Assembly: GCF_002086815.1 (NCBI RefSeq)
Contig: NZ_MVID01000017.1
Coordinates: 60,075-124,074 of the forward strand
Length of the DNA: 64,000 bases
Reading direction: 5' to 3'
DNA from: Mycolicibacterium parafortuitum
GTDB lineage: Bacteria; Actinomycetota; Actinomycetes; Mycobacteriales; Mycobacteriaceae
The notes below the pieces were generated by a model. The model did no database searches and had not been told where the DNA came from. It worked only from the letters and a program-made list of their open reading frames with translations. The number at the start of each line of letters is the position of its first letter. Within the stretch, counting starts at the first letter, position 1. Position numbers and translations under genes: made by a program. This document shows, piece after piece, positions 41,365 through 49,360 of this stretch.

Positions 41365-41577
41365 CTACGCGTCGTCGTCGCCGAGCTGCTGCGACGCGCG
41401 GCGGGCGCCGTCACGGATCTCGAACACGTCGGTGGCGAATCCGCCGATCGCGTTCGCGACGTCCCTGACCGCGGTGGTGATGATCGAGGTCACCTCGCCG
41501 ACCGCCGATGCGCCGGCGGCGACGATCTCCTGCACCGCGTCCTTGCCGATCTCGGACTTGCTCAGCCGGTCGTCCAT
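41365..41577 (-). CDS. Small conserved-looking protein, unknown
   Basis: 70 residues: charged start (MDDRLSKSEIGKDAV), one or two amphipathic helices rich in Ala/Val, and an acidic end (QQLGDDDA). It lies three bases upstream of the phosphorylase gene on the same strand, so the two are probably co-transcribed. It is divergent from menA. No family is recognised and no catalytic motif is visible; codon use supports coding. Confidence 0.65.
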   Translation of the reverse strand: MDDRLSKSEIGKDAVQEIVAAGASAVGEVTSIITTAVRDVANAIGGFATDVFEIRDGARRASQQLGDDDA

Positions 41578-41619
41578 GCGCTCAGTCTGCCACGGTCGGC
41601 ACCTGCAAGACTGACCGTC

Positions 41620-42489
41620 GTGGCCAGTTTCGCCCAGTGGGTCGAGGGTGCGCGTCCGCGGACGCTGCCCAACGCCGTCGCACCCGTCATCGCCGGAACC
41701 GGTGCCGCCGCCTGGCTGGACGCGGTGTCGTGGCCGAAGGCGGTGCTCGCGCTCGTGGTCGCCGTCGCGCTGATCATCGGCGTGAATTTCGCCAACGACT
41801 ACTCCGACGGCATCCGCGGCACCGACGATGTGCGCTCAGGGCCGCTGCGGCTGGTCGGGTCCAAGTTGGCGTCGCCGAAATCGGTGCTGACCGCGGCGAT
41901 CGTGAGCCTGACCGTCGGCGCCGTGGCGGGCCTGGTGCTGGCCTGGTGGTCGGCGCCGTGGCTGATCGCGGTCGGGGCGGTGTGCATCGCCGGGGCGTGG
42001 CTCTACACCGGCGGCAAGAAACCCTACGGGTATCTGGGACTCGGCGAGGTCGCGGTGTTCGTGTTCTTCGGCCTGGTCGCGGTGCTCGGCACGCAGTACA
42101 CCCAGGCGCTGCGGGTGGACTGGGTCGGGGTGACGCTGGCCGTCGCGATCGGAGCCCTGTCGTCGGCGGTGCTGGTCGCCAACAACCTGCGCGACATCCC
42201 GACCGACGCCGAGTCGGGCAAGATCACCCTCGCGGTGCGTCTCGGCGACCCGAAGACACGGGTGCTGTTCCAGGCGCTCGTGGCGCTGCCGTTCCTGCTC
42301 ACGCTGGCGCTGGTCACCGCGACGCCGTGGTGCGCGGTGGGTCTGGTCGCGCTGCCGCTCGCGGTGCGGGCCGCGAAACCGGTGCGTGCCGGGGCCGGGG
42401 GCAAGGACCTGATCCCGGTTCTGCGGGACACCGGCCTGACGATGCTGGTGTGGGCGGTCGCGGTGAGCGCGCCGCTGTTCGTCGGCTGA
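41620..42489 (+). CDS. menA: 1,4-dihydroxy-2-naphthoate prenyltransferase
   Basis: 289 residues with about eight to nine membrane helices. MenA attaches the polyprenyl chain to dihydroxynaphthoate to make demethylmenaquinone at the membrane. The first Asp-rich motif is NFANDYSDG (56-64) and the second lies in NNLRDIPTDAESGK; GGKKPYGYLGLGE is typical of MenA. GTG start. It corresponds to Rv0534c. MenB and MenE lie 6-14 kb away, so the pathway is clustered loosely here. Confidence 0.93.
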   Translation: MASFAQWVEGARPRTLPNAVAPVIAGTGAAAWLDAVSWPKAVLALVVAVALIIGVNFANDYSDGIRGTDDVRSGPLRLVGSKLASPKSVLTAAIVSLTVGAVAGLVLAWWSAPWLIAVGAVCIAGAWLYTGGKKPYGYLGLGEVAVFVFFGLVAVLGTQYTQALRVDWVGVTLAVAIGALSSAVLVANNLRDIPTDAESGKITLAVRLGDPKTRVLFQALVALPFLLTLALVTATPWCAVGLVALPLAVRAAKPVRAGAGGKDLIPVLRDTGLTMLVWAVAVSAPLFVG

Positions 42490-42499
42490 CGAGCGCGCG

Positions 42500-43054
42500 T
42501 CACGCCGCGGCGTCGAGCAACGCGTCGACGCGCCGGCGCAGTTCGGCGGGGTCGACGTACTCGGCCAGCAGGGCCGTCGCCTCGGTGTCGCCGCCACGCA
42601 GCAGGCCCAGCAGGATGTGCTCGCAGCCGAGCCAGTTCTGCTTGTGCCGCACCGCTTCCCGCAGCGCCAGCTCGAGGGTCTTCTTCGAGGCCGTCGAGAA
42701 CGGAATGCGCCGGCGCCGCCTCCCGCCGCCGCCCGGCCGCAGCGCCTCGTCGAAGGCCCCGGGGCCGAAGTCGCGGTCGACGTTGCGCCGCACCGCGGAC
42801 AGATCGATGCCGAGCGGACGCAACGCGTCGGCGTCCTCGTCGAACGGATCGCCCCGACCGTCGGCGATCCGGTGCCGGATTTCTTCGAGGGTGACCCCGA
42901 AGTCCGCCAGCGTCGCCGACAGATCTCGCCCCGCGCTCTGCACCACCGCGACCAGCAGGTGCTCGGGACCGATCCGCTCATCACCGAGTTCCCACGCGGT
43001 CTGCTGCGCGAGGACGACGGCCGCGCGGGCGTTTCTGCTGAAGCGTTCGAACAT
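42500..43054 (-). CDS. Clp N-terminal domain protein (ClpC2-like, no ATPase)
   Basis: 184 residues with two Clp_N repeats (about 1-65, beginning FERFSRNARAAVVLAQQTAWELGDERIGPEHLL, and about 115-175, with FSTASKKTLELALREAV and GCEHILLGLLR) joined by a Gly/Arg linker. There is no AAA+ module. Such stand-alone Clp N domains (for example ClpC2) can compete for substrates, adaptors or ClpC-binding drugs. ATG 43054 has GGAG upstream and lies two bases after the HTH gene stop, so both share one transcript. Confidence 0.85.
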   Translation of the reverse strand: MFERFSRNARAAVVLAQQTAWELGDERIGPEHLLVAVVQSAGRDLSATLADFGVTLEEIRHRIADGRGDPFDEDADALRPLGIDLSAVRRNVDRDFGPGAFDEALRPGGGGRRRRRIPFSTASKKTLELALREAVRHKQNWLGCEHILLGLLRGGDTEATALLAEYVDPAELRRRVDALLDAAA

Positions 43055-43056
43055 GG

Positions 43057-43266
43057 TCAACTCCTGCGGTTGTACTTCTTGTGCACGGCCTGCCTGCTGA
43101 CGCCGAGCTCGTCGGCGATCGCCTGCCACGTCCAGCCCTGTTCGCGCGCCCTGGCGACGTGCAGCGCTTCCATCCGCTCGTGGAGCCGCTGCAGGGCCCG
43201 CACCGAGCGCAGTCCCACCGCGGGATCCGTGCTGCTCAGCGCGTCGAGGGAGTCGAGGTCGGCCAT
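43057..43266 (-). CDS. Small helix-turn-helix regulator
   Basis: 69 residues. A long helix (about 18-44) is followed by a helix-turn-helix WQAIADELGVSRQAVHKKYNRR at the C terminus. It is the first gene of an operon with the Clp N-domain protein. The promoter at 43273-43313 overlaps a perfect palindrome that probably is its own operator. The -10 lies six bases before the ATG, so the mRNA is predicted to be leaderless. HTH plus Clp-N pairs are known in actinobacteria; the signal is unknown. Confidence 0.85.
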   Translation of the reverse strand: MADLDSLDALSSTDPAVGLRSVRALQRLHERMEALHVARAREQGWTWQAIADELGVSRQAVHKKYNRRS

Positions 43267-43272
43267 GTCGCC

Positions 43273-43313
43273 ACGGTAGGTCCGCGACGGGCACCTGTCA
43301 ACCAAAGTTGACA
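43273..43313 (-). promoter_or_regulatory. Promoter with overlapping palindromic operator, leaderless start
   Basis: On the minus strand TTGACA (43296-43301) and TACCGT (43273-43278) are exactly 17 bases apart. TGTCAAC and GTTGACA (43296-43313) form a perfect inverted repeat covering the -35. Six bases separate the -10 from the ATG at 43266, placing the start site on or next to the A of the ATG. Confidence 0.65.
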
Positions 43314-43391
43314 GCAACTTTCCGAATCGGGTGGATTCCGCCACGCCCGGCGTCGGTTTGCGCGCCGGATTCGCGTGGTACTTGCTGCGGG

Positions 43392-44393
43392 ATGACCGCA
43401 GCCCCGATGCCCCGCGAGTCCGACGACACCCGTGAAGCGCAGCGGGTGGTCGCGGCGTTGTCCGACGCGTTCTCGGCGAAGGTGGTGGGTCAGGAACACC
43501 TGCGCGAGACACTGCTGATCGGTTTGCTGACCGGCGGACACATCCTGCTGGAAAGCGTGCCAGGGCTGGCCAAGACCACCGCGGCACGCGTGATCGCCGA
43601 ATCGATCGACGGGGAGTTCCGCCGCATCCAGTGCACGCCCGACCTGCTGCCCAGCGACATCATCGGCACGCAGGTCTACGACGCCGCAACCGCGTCGTTC
43701 GTGACCCAGCTCGGCCCGGTGCACGCCAACGTCGTGCTGCTCGACGAGATCAACCGTTCCAGCGCCAAGACCCAGAGCGCGATGCTCGAGGCGATGGAGG
43801 AACGCCAGACCACGATCGCCGGCACCGTGTACCCGATCCCCGAACCGTTCCTGGTGATCGCCACCCAGAATCCCGTCGACCAGGAGGGCACCTACGCGCT
43901 GTCGGAGGCCCAGACCGACCGCTTCCTGCTCAAGGAGATCGTCCGCTACCCGTCGCCCGAACAGGAGGTCGAGGTGATGGCCCGCCGCGACGCCGGCCTC
44001 TACGACAAGGAGCGGACCACCCGGCCCGTCGCGAGCCTCGACGACATCCGCCGTCTGCAGCAGATCACCCGCGAGGTGTACATCAGCCGCGACCTGATGC
44101 TCTACGCCAGCCGCCTGGTCGCCGTGACCCGCGACCCGGGCAATCATCTGCCGGGCCAGCTGGCCCGGATGATCGAGTACGGCGCCAGCCCGCGCGCCAC
44201 CATCGCGCTGTGCACCGCCGCGCGTGCGCTGGCGGTGCTGTCCGGCCGCAACCACGTCCTGCCCAGCGACATCGCCGACCTCGCGCACCGGGTCCTGCAG
44301 CACCGGCTGATCCTCGGTTTCGAGGCCGCCAGTGCCGGCGTCACCCCCACCCGGGTGATCGACGCCGTGCTGCAGGCCGTGCGGGTTCCCTGA
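43392..44393 (+). CDS. moxR: MoxR-family AAA+ ATPase
   Basis: 333 residues. Walker A is SVPGLAKTTAA (about 55-65), Walker B VVLLDEINR (114-122), sensor 1 IATQNPVDQEGTY, and TDRFLLK carries the arginine finger. MoxR ATPases work as chaperones for partner vWA proteins. It starts an operon with DUF58, a DUF4381-like membrane protein and two vWA-type proteins, the classical MoxR/Bat arrangement. GTG/ATG choices upstream exist, but ATG 43392 matches the usual N terminus. The numbered mycobacterial moxR cannot be assigned. Confidence 0.92.
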   Translation: MTAAPMPRESDDTREAQRVVAALSDAFSAKVVGQEHLRETLLIGLLTGGHILLESVPGLAKTTAARVIAESIDGEFRRIQCTPDLLPSDIIGTQVYDAATASFVTQLGPVHANVVLLDEINRSSAKTQSAMLEAMEERQTTIAGTVYPIPEPFLVIATQNPVDQEGTYALSEAQTDRFLLKEIVRYPSPEQEVEVMARRDAGLYDKERTTRPVASLDDIRRLQQITREVYISRDLMLYASRLVAVTRDPGNHLPGQLARMIEYGASPRATIALCTAARALAVLSGRNHVLPSDIADLAHRVLQHRLILGFEAASAGVTPTRVIDAVLQAVRVP

Positions 44394-44403
44394 CGGCGGC
44401 ACC

Positions 44404-45264
44404 GTGGGCACGCACCTGAACCGGGCCAGAGCGCACTTCGGCACCGACACCCGCGGGATGCTCGACGGCGGCCGTCACGCGCTGCTGCACACCCGCACTT
44501 TGGAATTCGACGAGCTGCGGCCCTACGTCCCCGGCGACGACGTCCGCGACATCGACTGGAAGGCCTCGGCACGCTCGGCAAGCGTGCTGATCAAACGCTT
44601 CGTCTCCGAGAATCACCACAAGGTGCTGCTGGTCGCCGACGCCGGCCGCAACATGCTGGCTGTGACACCCGAACGTGAACGCAAATGCGATGTGGCACTG
44701 CATATCTTGGGCGCCATCGGCCTGATCACGCTGGGACGCGCCGATCAGATCGGCATGGTGTACGGGGATGCGCGGGGCAGCCTGCGGGTCCGGCAGAGCC
44801 GTGGCGAGAACCACATCGAGAGCATGCTGACCGGCTATCACGGCCACGTCGGCCGGCACGGCAGCAGCGACATCCTGTGCCAGTTGACCTATGTCGCAAC
44901 GCATTACCGGCATCCCCTGGTGATCGTGGTGGTGTCCGACGAACCCGAGGCCGACAACCGCCTCGACGAGGCGCTGGCGCGGTTGACAGCCCGCCACGAC
45001 GTGATGTGGGCGATGGTCGCCGACCATCCGGCCGCCGGGGTCTCCGACGGCGGGTACGACGTCGCCACCGGGCGACCGGTGCTCGGCTCCGCGGCTACCG
45101 ACCCCCGCGTGGTGGCGGCCTATCAGCGTGCCGAACAGCGGCGCCTCGCGCGACTGACCGAGATGCTCGCGCGCCGCGGTATCCCCCATGCGACGGTCTC
45201 CGGTTCCGCCGGGGTCCGCCGGGCCGTCGGCGAGATGACCAGGGTGTGGTCTCGTGCCGGATGA
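44404..45264 (+). CDS. DUF58 domain protein (MoxR operon)
   Basis: 286 residues from GTG. The DUF58 signature EFDELRPYVPGDDVRDIDWKASAR is at about residues 36-59. The rest is a vWA-like fold: LLVADAGRNM takes the place of the MIDAS strand, but with AG after the Asp instead of SxS. It lies ten bases after moxR and overlaps the next gene by 11. DUF58 proteins act with MoxR in cofactor insertion or envelope stress, but the client here is unknown. Confidence 0.88.
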   Translation: MGTHLNRARAHFGTDTRGMLDGGRHALLHTRTLEFDELRPYVPGDDVRDIDWKASARSASVLIKRFVSENHHKVLLVADAGRNMLAVTPERERKCDVALHILGAIGLITLGRADQIGMVYGDARGSLRVRQSRGENHIESMLTGYHGHVGRHGSSDILCQLTYVATHYRHPLVIVVVSDEPEADNRLDEALARLTARHDVMWAMVADHPAAGVSDGGYDVATGRPVLGSAATDPRVVAAYQRAEQRRLARLTEMLARRGIPHATVSGSAGVRRAVGEMTRVWSRAG

Positions 45265-45727
45265 CCTGCTGGAGTTCGTCAGCGGCCCACCCGGCTATTC
45301 GCCGATCTGGCTCTGGTTCGGGATCGCGCTGCTGATCCTCGTGATCGCCTGGTATGCACTGGTGTTCGTCGCGACCATGCCGTCACAGCAGCTACGCCGG
45401 CTGCCCGGGGTCGAGCGCGCACATGCCCGAGTGCTGCGGAACCGGTTCGCCGCGACGGTCAGGACGCTGACGCAGCGGCACCGCGCCGGGGAGCTGAGTG
45501 CCGAGCAGGCCGGGGCCGCGATCAGCGCGACCCTGCGCAGCTTTCTGTACCAGGCCACCGGAACCCGCGCCCAGTACCTGCAGGTGCGCGCCATCGCTGC
45601 CGGTGAACTCGCTGCTGCCGCACCGATTCTGGAGGCGCTGGGCAGCGCACAGTTCGACCGGACCTCCACGGTGGACGTCGGCCGGCTCGGAGAGGCGACC
45701 GAAGAGCTGATCCGCTCGTGGACCTGA
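45254..45727 (+). CDS. Membrane protein of the MoxR operon (DUF4381-like)
   Basis: 157 residues from GTG. One membrane helix (about 18-40) near the N terminus is followed by a cytoplasmic helical domain (RFAATVRTLTQRHRAGELSAEQAGAAISATLRSFLYQATG). The position between DUF58 and vWA genes, and the architecture, match DUF4381-type proteins of Bat operons. It overlaps both neighbours (11 and 10 bases), so translation is coupled. Function unknown. Confidence 0.78.
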   Translation: MPDDLLEFVSGPPGYSPIWLWFGIALLILVIAWYALVFVATMPSQQLRRLPGVERAHARVLRNRFAATVRTLTQRHRAGELSAEQAGAAISATLRSFLYQATGTRAQYLQVRAIAAGELAAAAPILEALGSAQFDRTSTVDVGRLGEATEELIRSWT

Positions 45728-46674
45728 GGTGGTGGGCCGTCGCGGCCGCCGGCCTCGGTGCCGTGGTGCTCGCGGTCGCGCTGGCGATGCTGCTGCCGGC
45801 CGGTGGCCGCCAGGACCGCCAGCTTCCGTTGGCCAATACCGCACGTCTGACCCGGCTGCCCGAATATCGCGCCGTCATCCGCCGCCAGACCCGCGCCGCC
45901 GTGGCGGCACTGGCGCTGCTGATCGCACTGTGCGCGGTCGCCGCGGTCACCAGCGCCCGCCCGACCACGACCCAGCGCGACGCGGGAGCGGCCGCGCAGC
46001 GTGAGGACATCATGTTGTGCGTCGGCGAGCCCGCCGACGCACCGCCGGTCTCGGAGTTCCTCGGCTATTTCGCCCGGCAGGCGACCGCGTACGGTACCGA
46101 GCGGATCGCGCTGACCTCACCGAACCGGCGGCTCATCCCGATGACCCGGGACTACCAGTTCGCCGCGGGCCGGCTCGCGGAGTTCGCCCGAAACGCCCCG
46201 ACCGCACCCCCTTTCACCGCCGGGGTGGAGTACGCCGACTACACGCCGACGGTCGCCGACGTGCTGGCGCTGTGCCTGACCGGCTTCCCCGGCTTCGAGA
46301 CCCCGGGCGACACCCACCGCACACTGATCTATCTGGGTCCCGGTGCGCTGCGCGACCCGGACGACACCGGCCCGTCGCTCTCCACCGACGCCGCCGTCGC
46401 CGACATGGCCAGGCAGGCCGGGGTGGTGATCAACGCGATCGCCACCCCTGGTCGTGACACCGGCGCGCTGAGCGCAGCCGTGGACGCGACCGGCGGTGAG
46501 TTCTTCCGGTTCGAACCGGACGGCCTCGGCGGTGAGCTCGACGCGATCCGCGCCCGATCGGCCGAACAGCGCGAGAACGTCGACGCCCGCATCGACGCCC
46601 CGGGACCGGAACTGGTTGTCGCGCTGGCTCTTTCCGCACTACTCGGGGTCGGGATGCTGGCGGTGCGGCGATGA
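45718..46674 (+). CDS. vWA-like membrane protein, degenerate MIDAS
   Basis: 318 residues from GTG. Membrane helices at about 5-25 and 62-80, a vWA-like domain (about 95-285) and a C-terminal helix (about 297-315) give the BatA/BatB layout. Where a vWA metal site would read DxSxS the sequence is IMLCVGEPADAPP, so the metal site looks lost. It overlaps the next vWA gene by four bases. It probably forms a membrane complex with that protein under MoxR control (inference). Confidence 0.75.
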   Translation: MDLRWWAVAAAGLGAVVLAVALAMLLPAGGRQDRQLPLANTARLTRLPEYRAVIRRQTRAAVAALALLIALCAVAAVTSARPTTTQRDAGAAAQREDIMLCVGEPADAPPVSEFLGYFARQATAYGTERIALTSPNRRLIPMTRDYQFAAGRLAEFARNAPTAPPFTAGVEYADYTPTVADVLALCLTGFPGFETPGDTHRTLIYLGPGALRDPDDTGPSLSTDAAVADMARQAGVVINAIATPGRDTGALSAAVDATGGEFFRFEPDGLGGELDAIRARSAEQRENVDARIDAPGPELVVALALSALLGVGMLAVRR

Positions 46675-47576
46675 CGTTCGAGCCGGTACTGCCCGCAGTC
46701 GTGCTCGCCGTCGCCGCGGCGGCGGTGCTCATCCTGCGCGCTGCGGCGTTGCCGGGTGCGGCCAAGGCGGGGCGTCCATCGCTGATCCGCTGGACGGTCA
46801 CCACCGGCGCGCTGACGCTGATCCTGCTCGCCGCGGCGCGCCCCGTGTCCGGGCCGGCGGCCACCGAATCCGGCCAGCGGCCCCAGGACGGCGCCAACGT
46901 CTATTTCGTCGTCGACCGGTCCGCCGACTCCGCAATCGATGATTACGGAGGCGCGCAACGGATGTCGGTGATGCGCGACGACATCGCCCGGTTGGTCGAC
47001 GAGCACCCCGGCGCGCGGTTCGCCGTCATCGGGTTCGCGTCGCGGCCCTCAGTCGACTGGCCGCTGTCGGCGGACGCCTGGAGCCTGCTTCCCCTCGTGG
47101 AATCCCTCAACCCGTACCCGGGCGGCGACGCCGCCGAGGTCAATGCCGGGGCGGCCGCCAACACACTGCGCTACCAGCTCATCTCGGCGGGCCAGCAGTA
47201 TCCGCACGCCCCGAACCTGGTGTACTACCTGGGATCCGGTGCAGCCGGGTCGACGCTGCCGCAAGGCGTGTTCGACACCCCGCCGGTAGACGGCGGCGCG
47301 GTGCTCGGTTACGGCCGCGGCCCCGGCGAGGACAGGCTGCGCGAGATCGCCGGCCAGCTCGGCGTGCCCTACGTCTCCCGTGGCGCCGGTGCGGATCTGC
47401 CCGCCGCGGCATCCGGGGAAGACACTTTCGCGCAGGTGACCGCGCCGGCGGCCCGGCGCCTCGAGTACTACTGGGCGCTGACGATGGTGGCCGCACTGCT
47501 GCTGCTGGCCGAGATCTTCCTGACCACACGGGATCTGCGCCGCGCCCGGGCCACCCGGCGGGAGGTGCTCACATGA
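46671..47576 (+). CDS. vWA-domain membrane protein (BatA/BatB-like)
   Basis: 301 residues. Two N-terminal helices (about 7-25 and 42-60), a vWA domain (about 75-265) and a C-terminal helix (about 267-287). VYFVVDRSADSA gives DxSxD, close to the MIDAS motif DxSxS, and the Thr/Asp partners could be in YPGGDAAEV. It pairs with the degenerate vWA protein directly upstream. Such pairs face the periplasm in Bat-type complexes. Confidence 0.8.
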   Translation: MTFEPVLPAVVLAVAAAAVLILRAAALPGAAKAGRPSLIRWTVTTGALTLILLAAARPVSGPAATESGQRPQDGANVYFVVDRSADSAIDDYGGAQRMSVMRDDIARLVDEHPGARFAVIGFASRPSVDWPLSADAWSLLPLVESLNPYPGGDAAEVNAGAAANTLRYQLISAGQQYPHAPNLVYYLGSGAAGSTLPQGVFDTPPVDGGAVLGYGRGPGEDRLREIAGQLGVPYVSRGAGADLPAAASGEDTFAQVTAPAARRLEYYWALTMVAALLLLAEIFLTTRDLRRARATRREVLT

Positions 47577-47612
47577 CACGGCCACCGGAGGTGCTGCCAT
47601 GACACGGTCACC
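47561..47612 (+). repeat. 26-bp tandem duplication of a ribosome site and start codon
   Basis: Units 47561-47586 and 47587-47612 match at 23 of 26 bases. Each contains GGAGGTGCT and an ATG. The first ATG (47573) opens a nine-codon frame that ends in the second unit (TGA overlapping the ATG at 47599). Confidence 0.85.
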
Positions 47613-48309
47613 GGCCCGGTTGCGGTTGCGGCGCCGGCTTCTGGTGTTCTCGACGCTGCCCGCGCTCGCGGTGGTGCTGCTGGCGGTGAAGCTGATCTCG
47701 GTGGTGGTCGTCGGCGGGGCGGCACAACGCCATTTCGAGACCGGTGAGGCCGGCGCCCTCGCCGACGATGTGTCGCTGCTGCAGATCTTCAATGTCGTCG
47801 AGCCGACGAACGCCGATCTGGCCGCCGGCGGGCTCGCGGTACTCCAGGACCGCCTCGACGTCGCCGACGCCCGGTTCACCGACGTGCTCGGTCGCACCGC
47901 CCTCGACGAATCCTGCGCGGTGCGCGTCGATCTCGAGCTGGTGCGGGAGCGGCGCGCCGACATCGACGCCTGGGAGGCGCGCCTCGACGTCGCGCACCAG
48001 CGCTACGAGAGTGCCCTGGCCGTGATCACCGATGCCCCGTCAGGATGCTTCGCCGGCAACGACGACCCCGACCCGCAGCGGCGGACAGTCCGGAACGACG
48101 CCGCCGACCGGGTCCGGGCGAAGATCAGCGCGCTGGGGACGGTGGCACCCCTCGCACCACCGTCCCTGCCGCCGGCGGCCGCTCCGGCACCAGCTTCCCC
48201 ACCGGTGTCGGGACCCGCACCGACCGGCCCGCCGGACGCACGTCGCCTCGATCCGGGCGGTGACCCGTTGGAGGCGTTGCGCACGATCCTGCGCGACGCG
48301 GGGGGTTAG
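47599..48309 (+). CDS. Membrane-anchored protein, last gene of MoxR operon
   Basis: 236 residues. A basic start and one helix (about 13-38) anchor an extracytoplasmic helical domain (about 55-155) with two Cys (ESCAVRV, SGCFAGN) that could pair, followed by a Pro/Ala-rich tail. No known domain is recognised. The start ATG 47599 lies in the duplicated ribosome site. It is the last gene of the operon and overlaps the convergent SnoaL-like gene by four bases. Confidence 0.72.
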   Translation: MTRSPARLRLRRRLLVFSTLPALAVVLLAVKLISVVVVGGAAQRHFETGEAGALADDVSLLQIFNVVEPTNADLAAGGLAVLQDRLDVADARFTDVLGRTALDESCAVRVDLELVRERRADIDAWEARLDVAHQRYESALAVITDAPSGCFAGNDDPDPQRRTVRNDAADRVRAKISALGTVAPLAPPSLPPAAAPAPASPPVSGPAPTGPPDARRLDPGGDPLEALRTILRDAGG

Positions 48310-48719
48310 GAGCGCGTCGCGCCCGACCAGTACTCGACGATCTTGCCGTCGGCGACCCTCAGCAGATCGTTACCGGTGTAGCGGACCGGGCCGCCCTCGC
48401 CGGCCCCCGTGGCGATCCAGCGGGCCGCGATCATGTCCCCGTCGACGACGGGGCCGACCTCGAGTACGAAGGCCAGCTCCTTCAACGCCAGGTGCATCCG
48501 GTCGACCTCGGCCTGCAGGCCATCGGGCCCGCGCACGTCGCGGGTGGGCCAGTGCCCGACGAAGTCCGGTGCCACGAGTTCACCGGCGACGCGCCTGCCC
48601 GCCCACAGCTCGGTGATCCACCGTTTATAGAGCCGATGGGCTCCGGAGTTCGGTGAGCTACCGGTACTTCGATGGTTGATCAACCCGCGCGGACGGGAGA
48701 TGACCTGCTGCTTAGTCAT
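48306..48719 (-). CDS. SnoaL/NTF2-like protein
   Basis: 137 residues. The NTF2-like fold is suggested by LYKRWITELWAGR, LVAPDFVGHWP and the ending VRYTGNDLLRVADGKIVEYW, the standard SnoaL-like finish in which a helix and four strands form a cone-shaped pocket. It could be a polyketide-cyclase-like or limonene-epoxide-hydrolase-like enzyme, or a non-enzymatic binder. The upstream region has GTGTT and AACAC arms (48726-48741) around the probable promoter. Confidence 0.75.
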   Translation of the reverse strand: MTKQQVISRPRGLINHRSTGSSPNSGAHRLYKRWITELWAGRRVAGELVAPDFVGHWPTRDVRGPDGLQAEVDRMHLALKELAFVLEVGPVVDGDMIAARWIATGAGEGGPVRYTGNDLLRVADGKIVEYWSGATRS

Positions 48720-48725
48720 TTTTGA

Positions 48726-48741
48726 GTGTTACCCAGAACAC
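48726..48741. promoter_or_regulatory. Inverted repeat upstream of SnoaL-like gene
   Basis: GTGTT (48726-48730) and AACAC (48737-48741) flank six bases, seven bases before the start codon at 48719. GATAAT on the minus strand (48751-48756) is a possible -10. A regulator site is plausible but unproven. Confidence 0.3.
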
Positions 48742-48781
48742 ACTTCCGCTATTATCCGGAAAACGAAAAGTACCTGGGCGT

Positions 48782-49123
48782 TCAAGCACCCGGGGAGTCA
48801 GGACCGCCGTCGCGGCGCGGCCTCTCAGCGTCCCCGCGCAACCGTGCCTGCAGTTGCTCGCGGTCACGGCGGCGCCGCTCGTCGATCACCGCGATGCTCG
48901 CGGACGCGCGTCGGCGCAGCGGAGCGAACAGCCAGATGCCCAGTGGCAGCGCGATGACGATCGCGAACAGCAGCGCCACCACGACCGGGAAGTCACGGAT
49001 GCCGATCAGGTGCCCTACGCCGAGGATGACACCGGTCATCACGGCCACCAGCGCCAATCGCGCGGCGATGTAGGCCAACACATCGAGGAACAAACGGGAT
49101 CCAGATCGCGGGTCGTCGGACAC
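48782..49123 (-). CDS. DUF4229-like small membrane protein (Rv0531-like)
   Basis: 113 residues from GTG 49123. Two membrane helices (about 12-35 and 43-65) are followed by a basic cytoplasmic helix (RRRASASIAVIDERRRRDREQLQARLRG). The pattern fits DUF4229 proteins, and the place next to the cytochrome c maturation genes matches Rv0531 as recalled. The frame open to 49237 overlaps the divergent small gene and is not used. Function unknown. Confidence 0.72.
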   Translation of the reverse strand: MSDDPRSGSRLFLDVLAYIAARLALVAVMTGVILGVGHLIGIRDFPVVVALLFAIVIALPLGIWLFAPLRRRASASIAVIDERRRRDREQLQARLRGDAERPRRDGGPDSPGA

Positions 49124-49171
49124 GGATCTGAGCCTAGCGCCGGCGCGTATATTGGACGAAGGAGGTTTTGA

Positions 49172-49336
49172 GTGGCGTATTTGCTCCTGATTCTTGTCTT
49201 GGCCGCCCTGGTGTACGCCGGGTGGCGGGTGATCCAAATGAATGCGAACCGGCCGCGCACCCGGACCATCGGTCCTGATGACGATCCGGAGTTCCTTCGT
49301 CGGATCAACCCGCGCGACGACCAGCCCAGGCCCTGA
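49172..49336 (+). CDS. 54-residue membrane-anchored small protein (Rv0530A-like)
   Basis: 54 residues from GTG 49172. AAGGAGG (49159-49165) sits six bases upstream, an ideal ribosome site. Residues 2-20 form one membrane helix (AYLLLILVLAALVYAGWRV); the rest is polar and charged and includes DDDPEFLRRINPRDD. It is divergent from the DUF4229-like gene and convergent with the ATPase. In M. tuberculosis a gene called Rv0530A lies at this place, as I recall. Function unknown. Confidence 0.75.
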   Translation: MAYLLLILVLAALVYAGWRVIQMNANRPRTRTIGPDDDPEFLRRINPRDDQPRP

Positions 49337-49360
49337 CGCGAGGTAGCCGCAAGACCCGAC

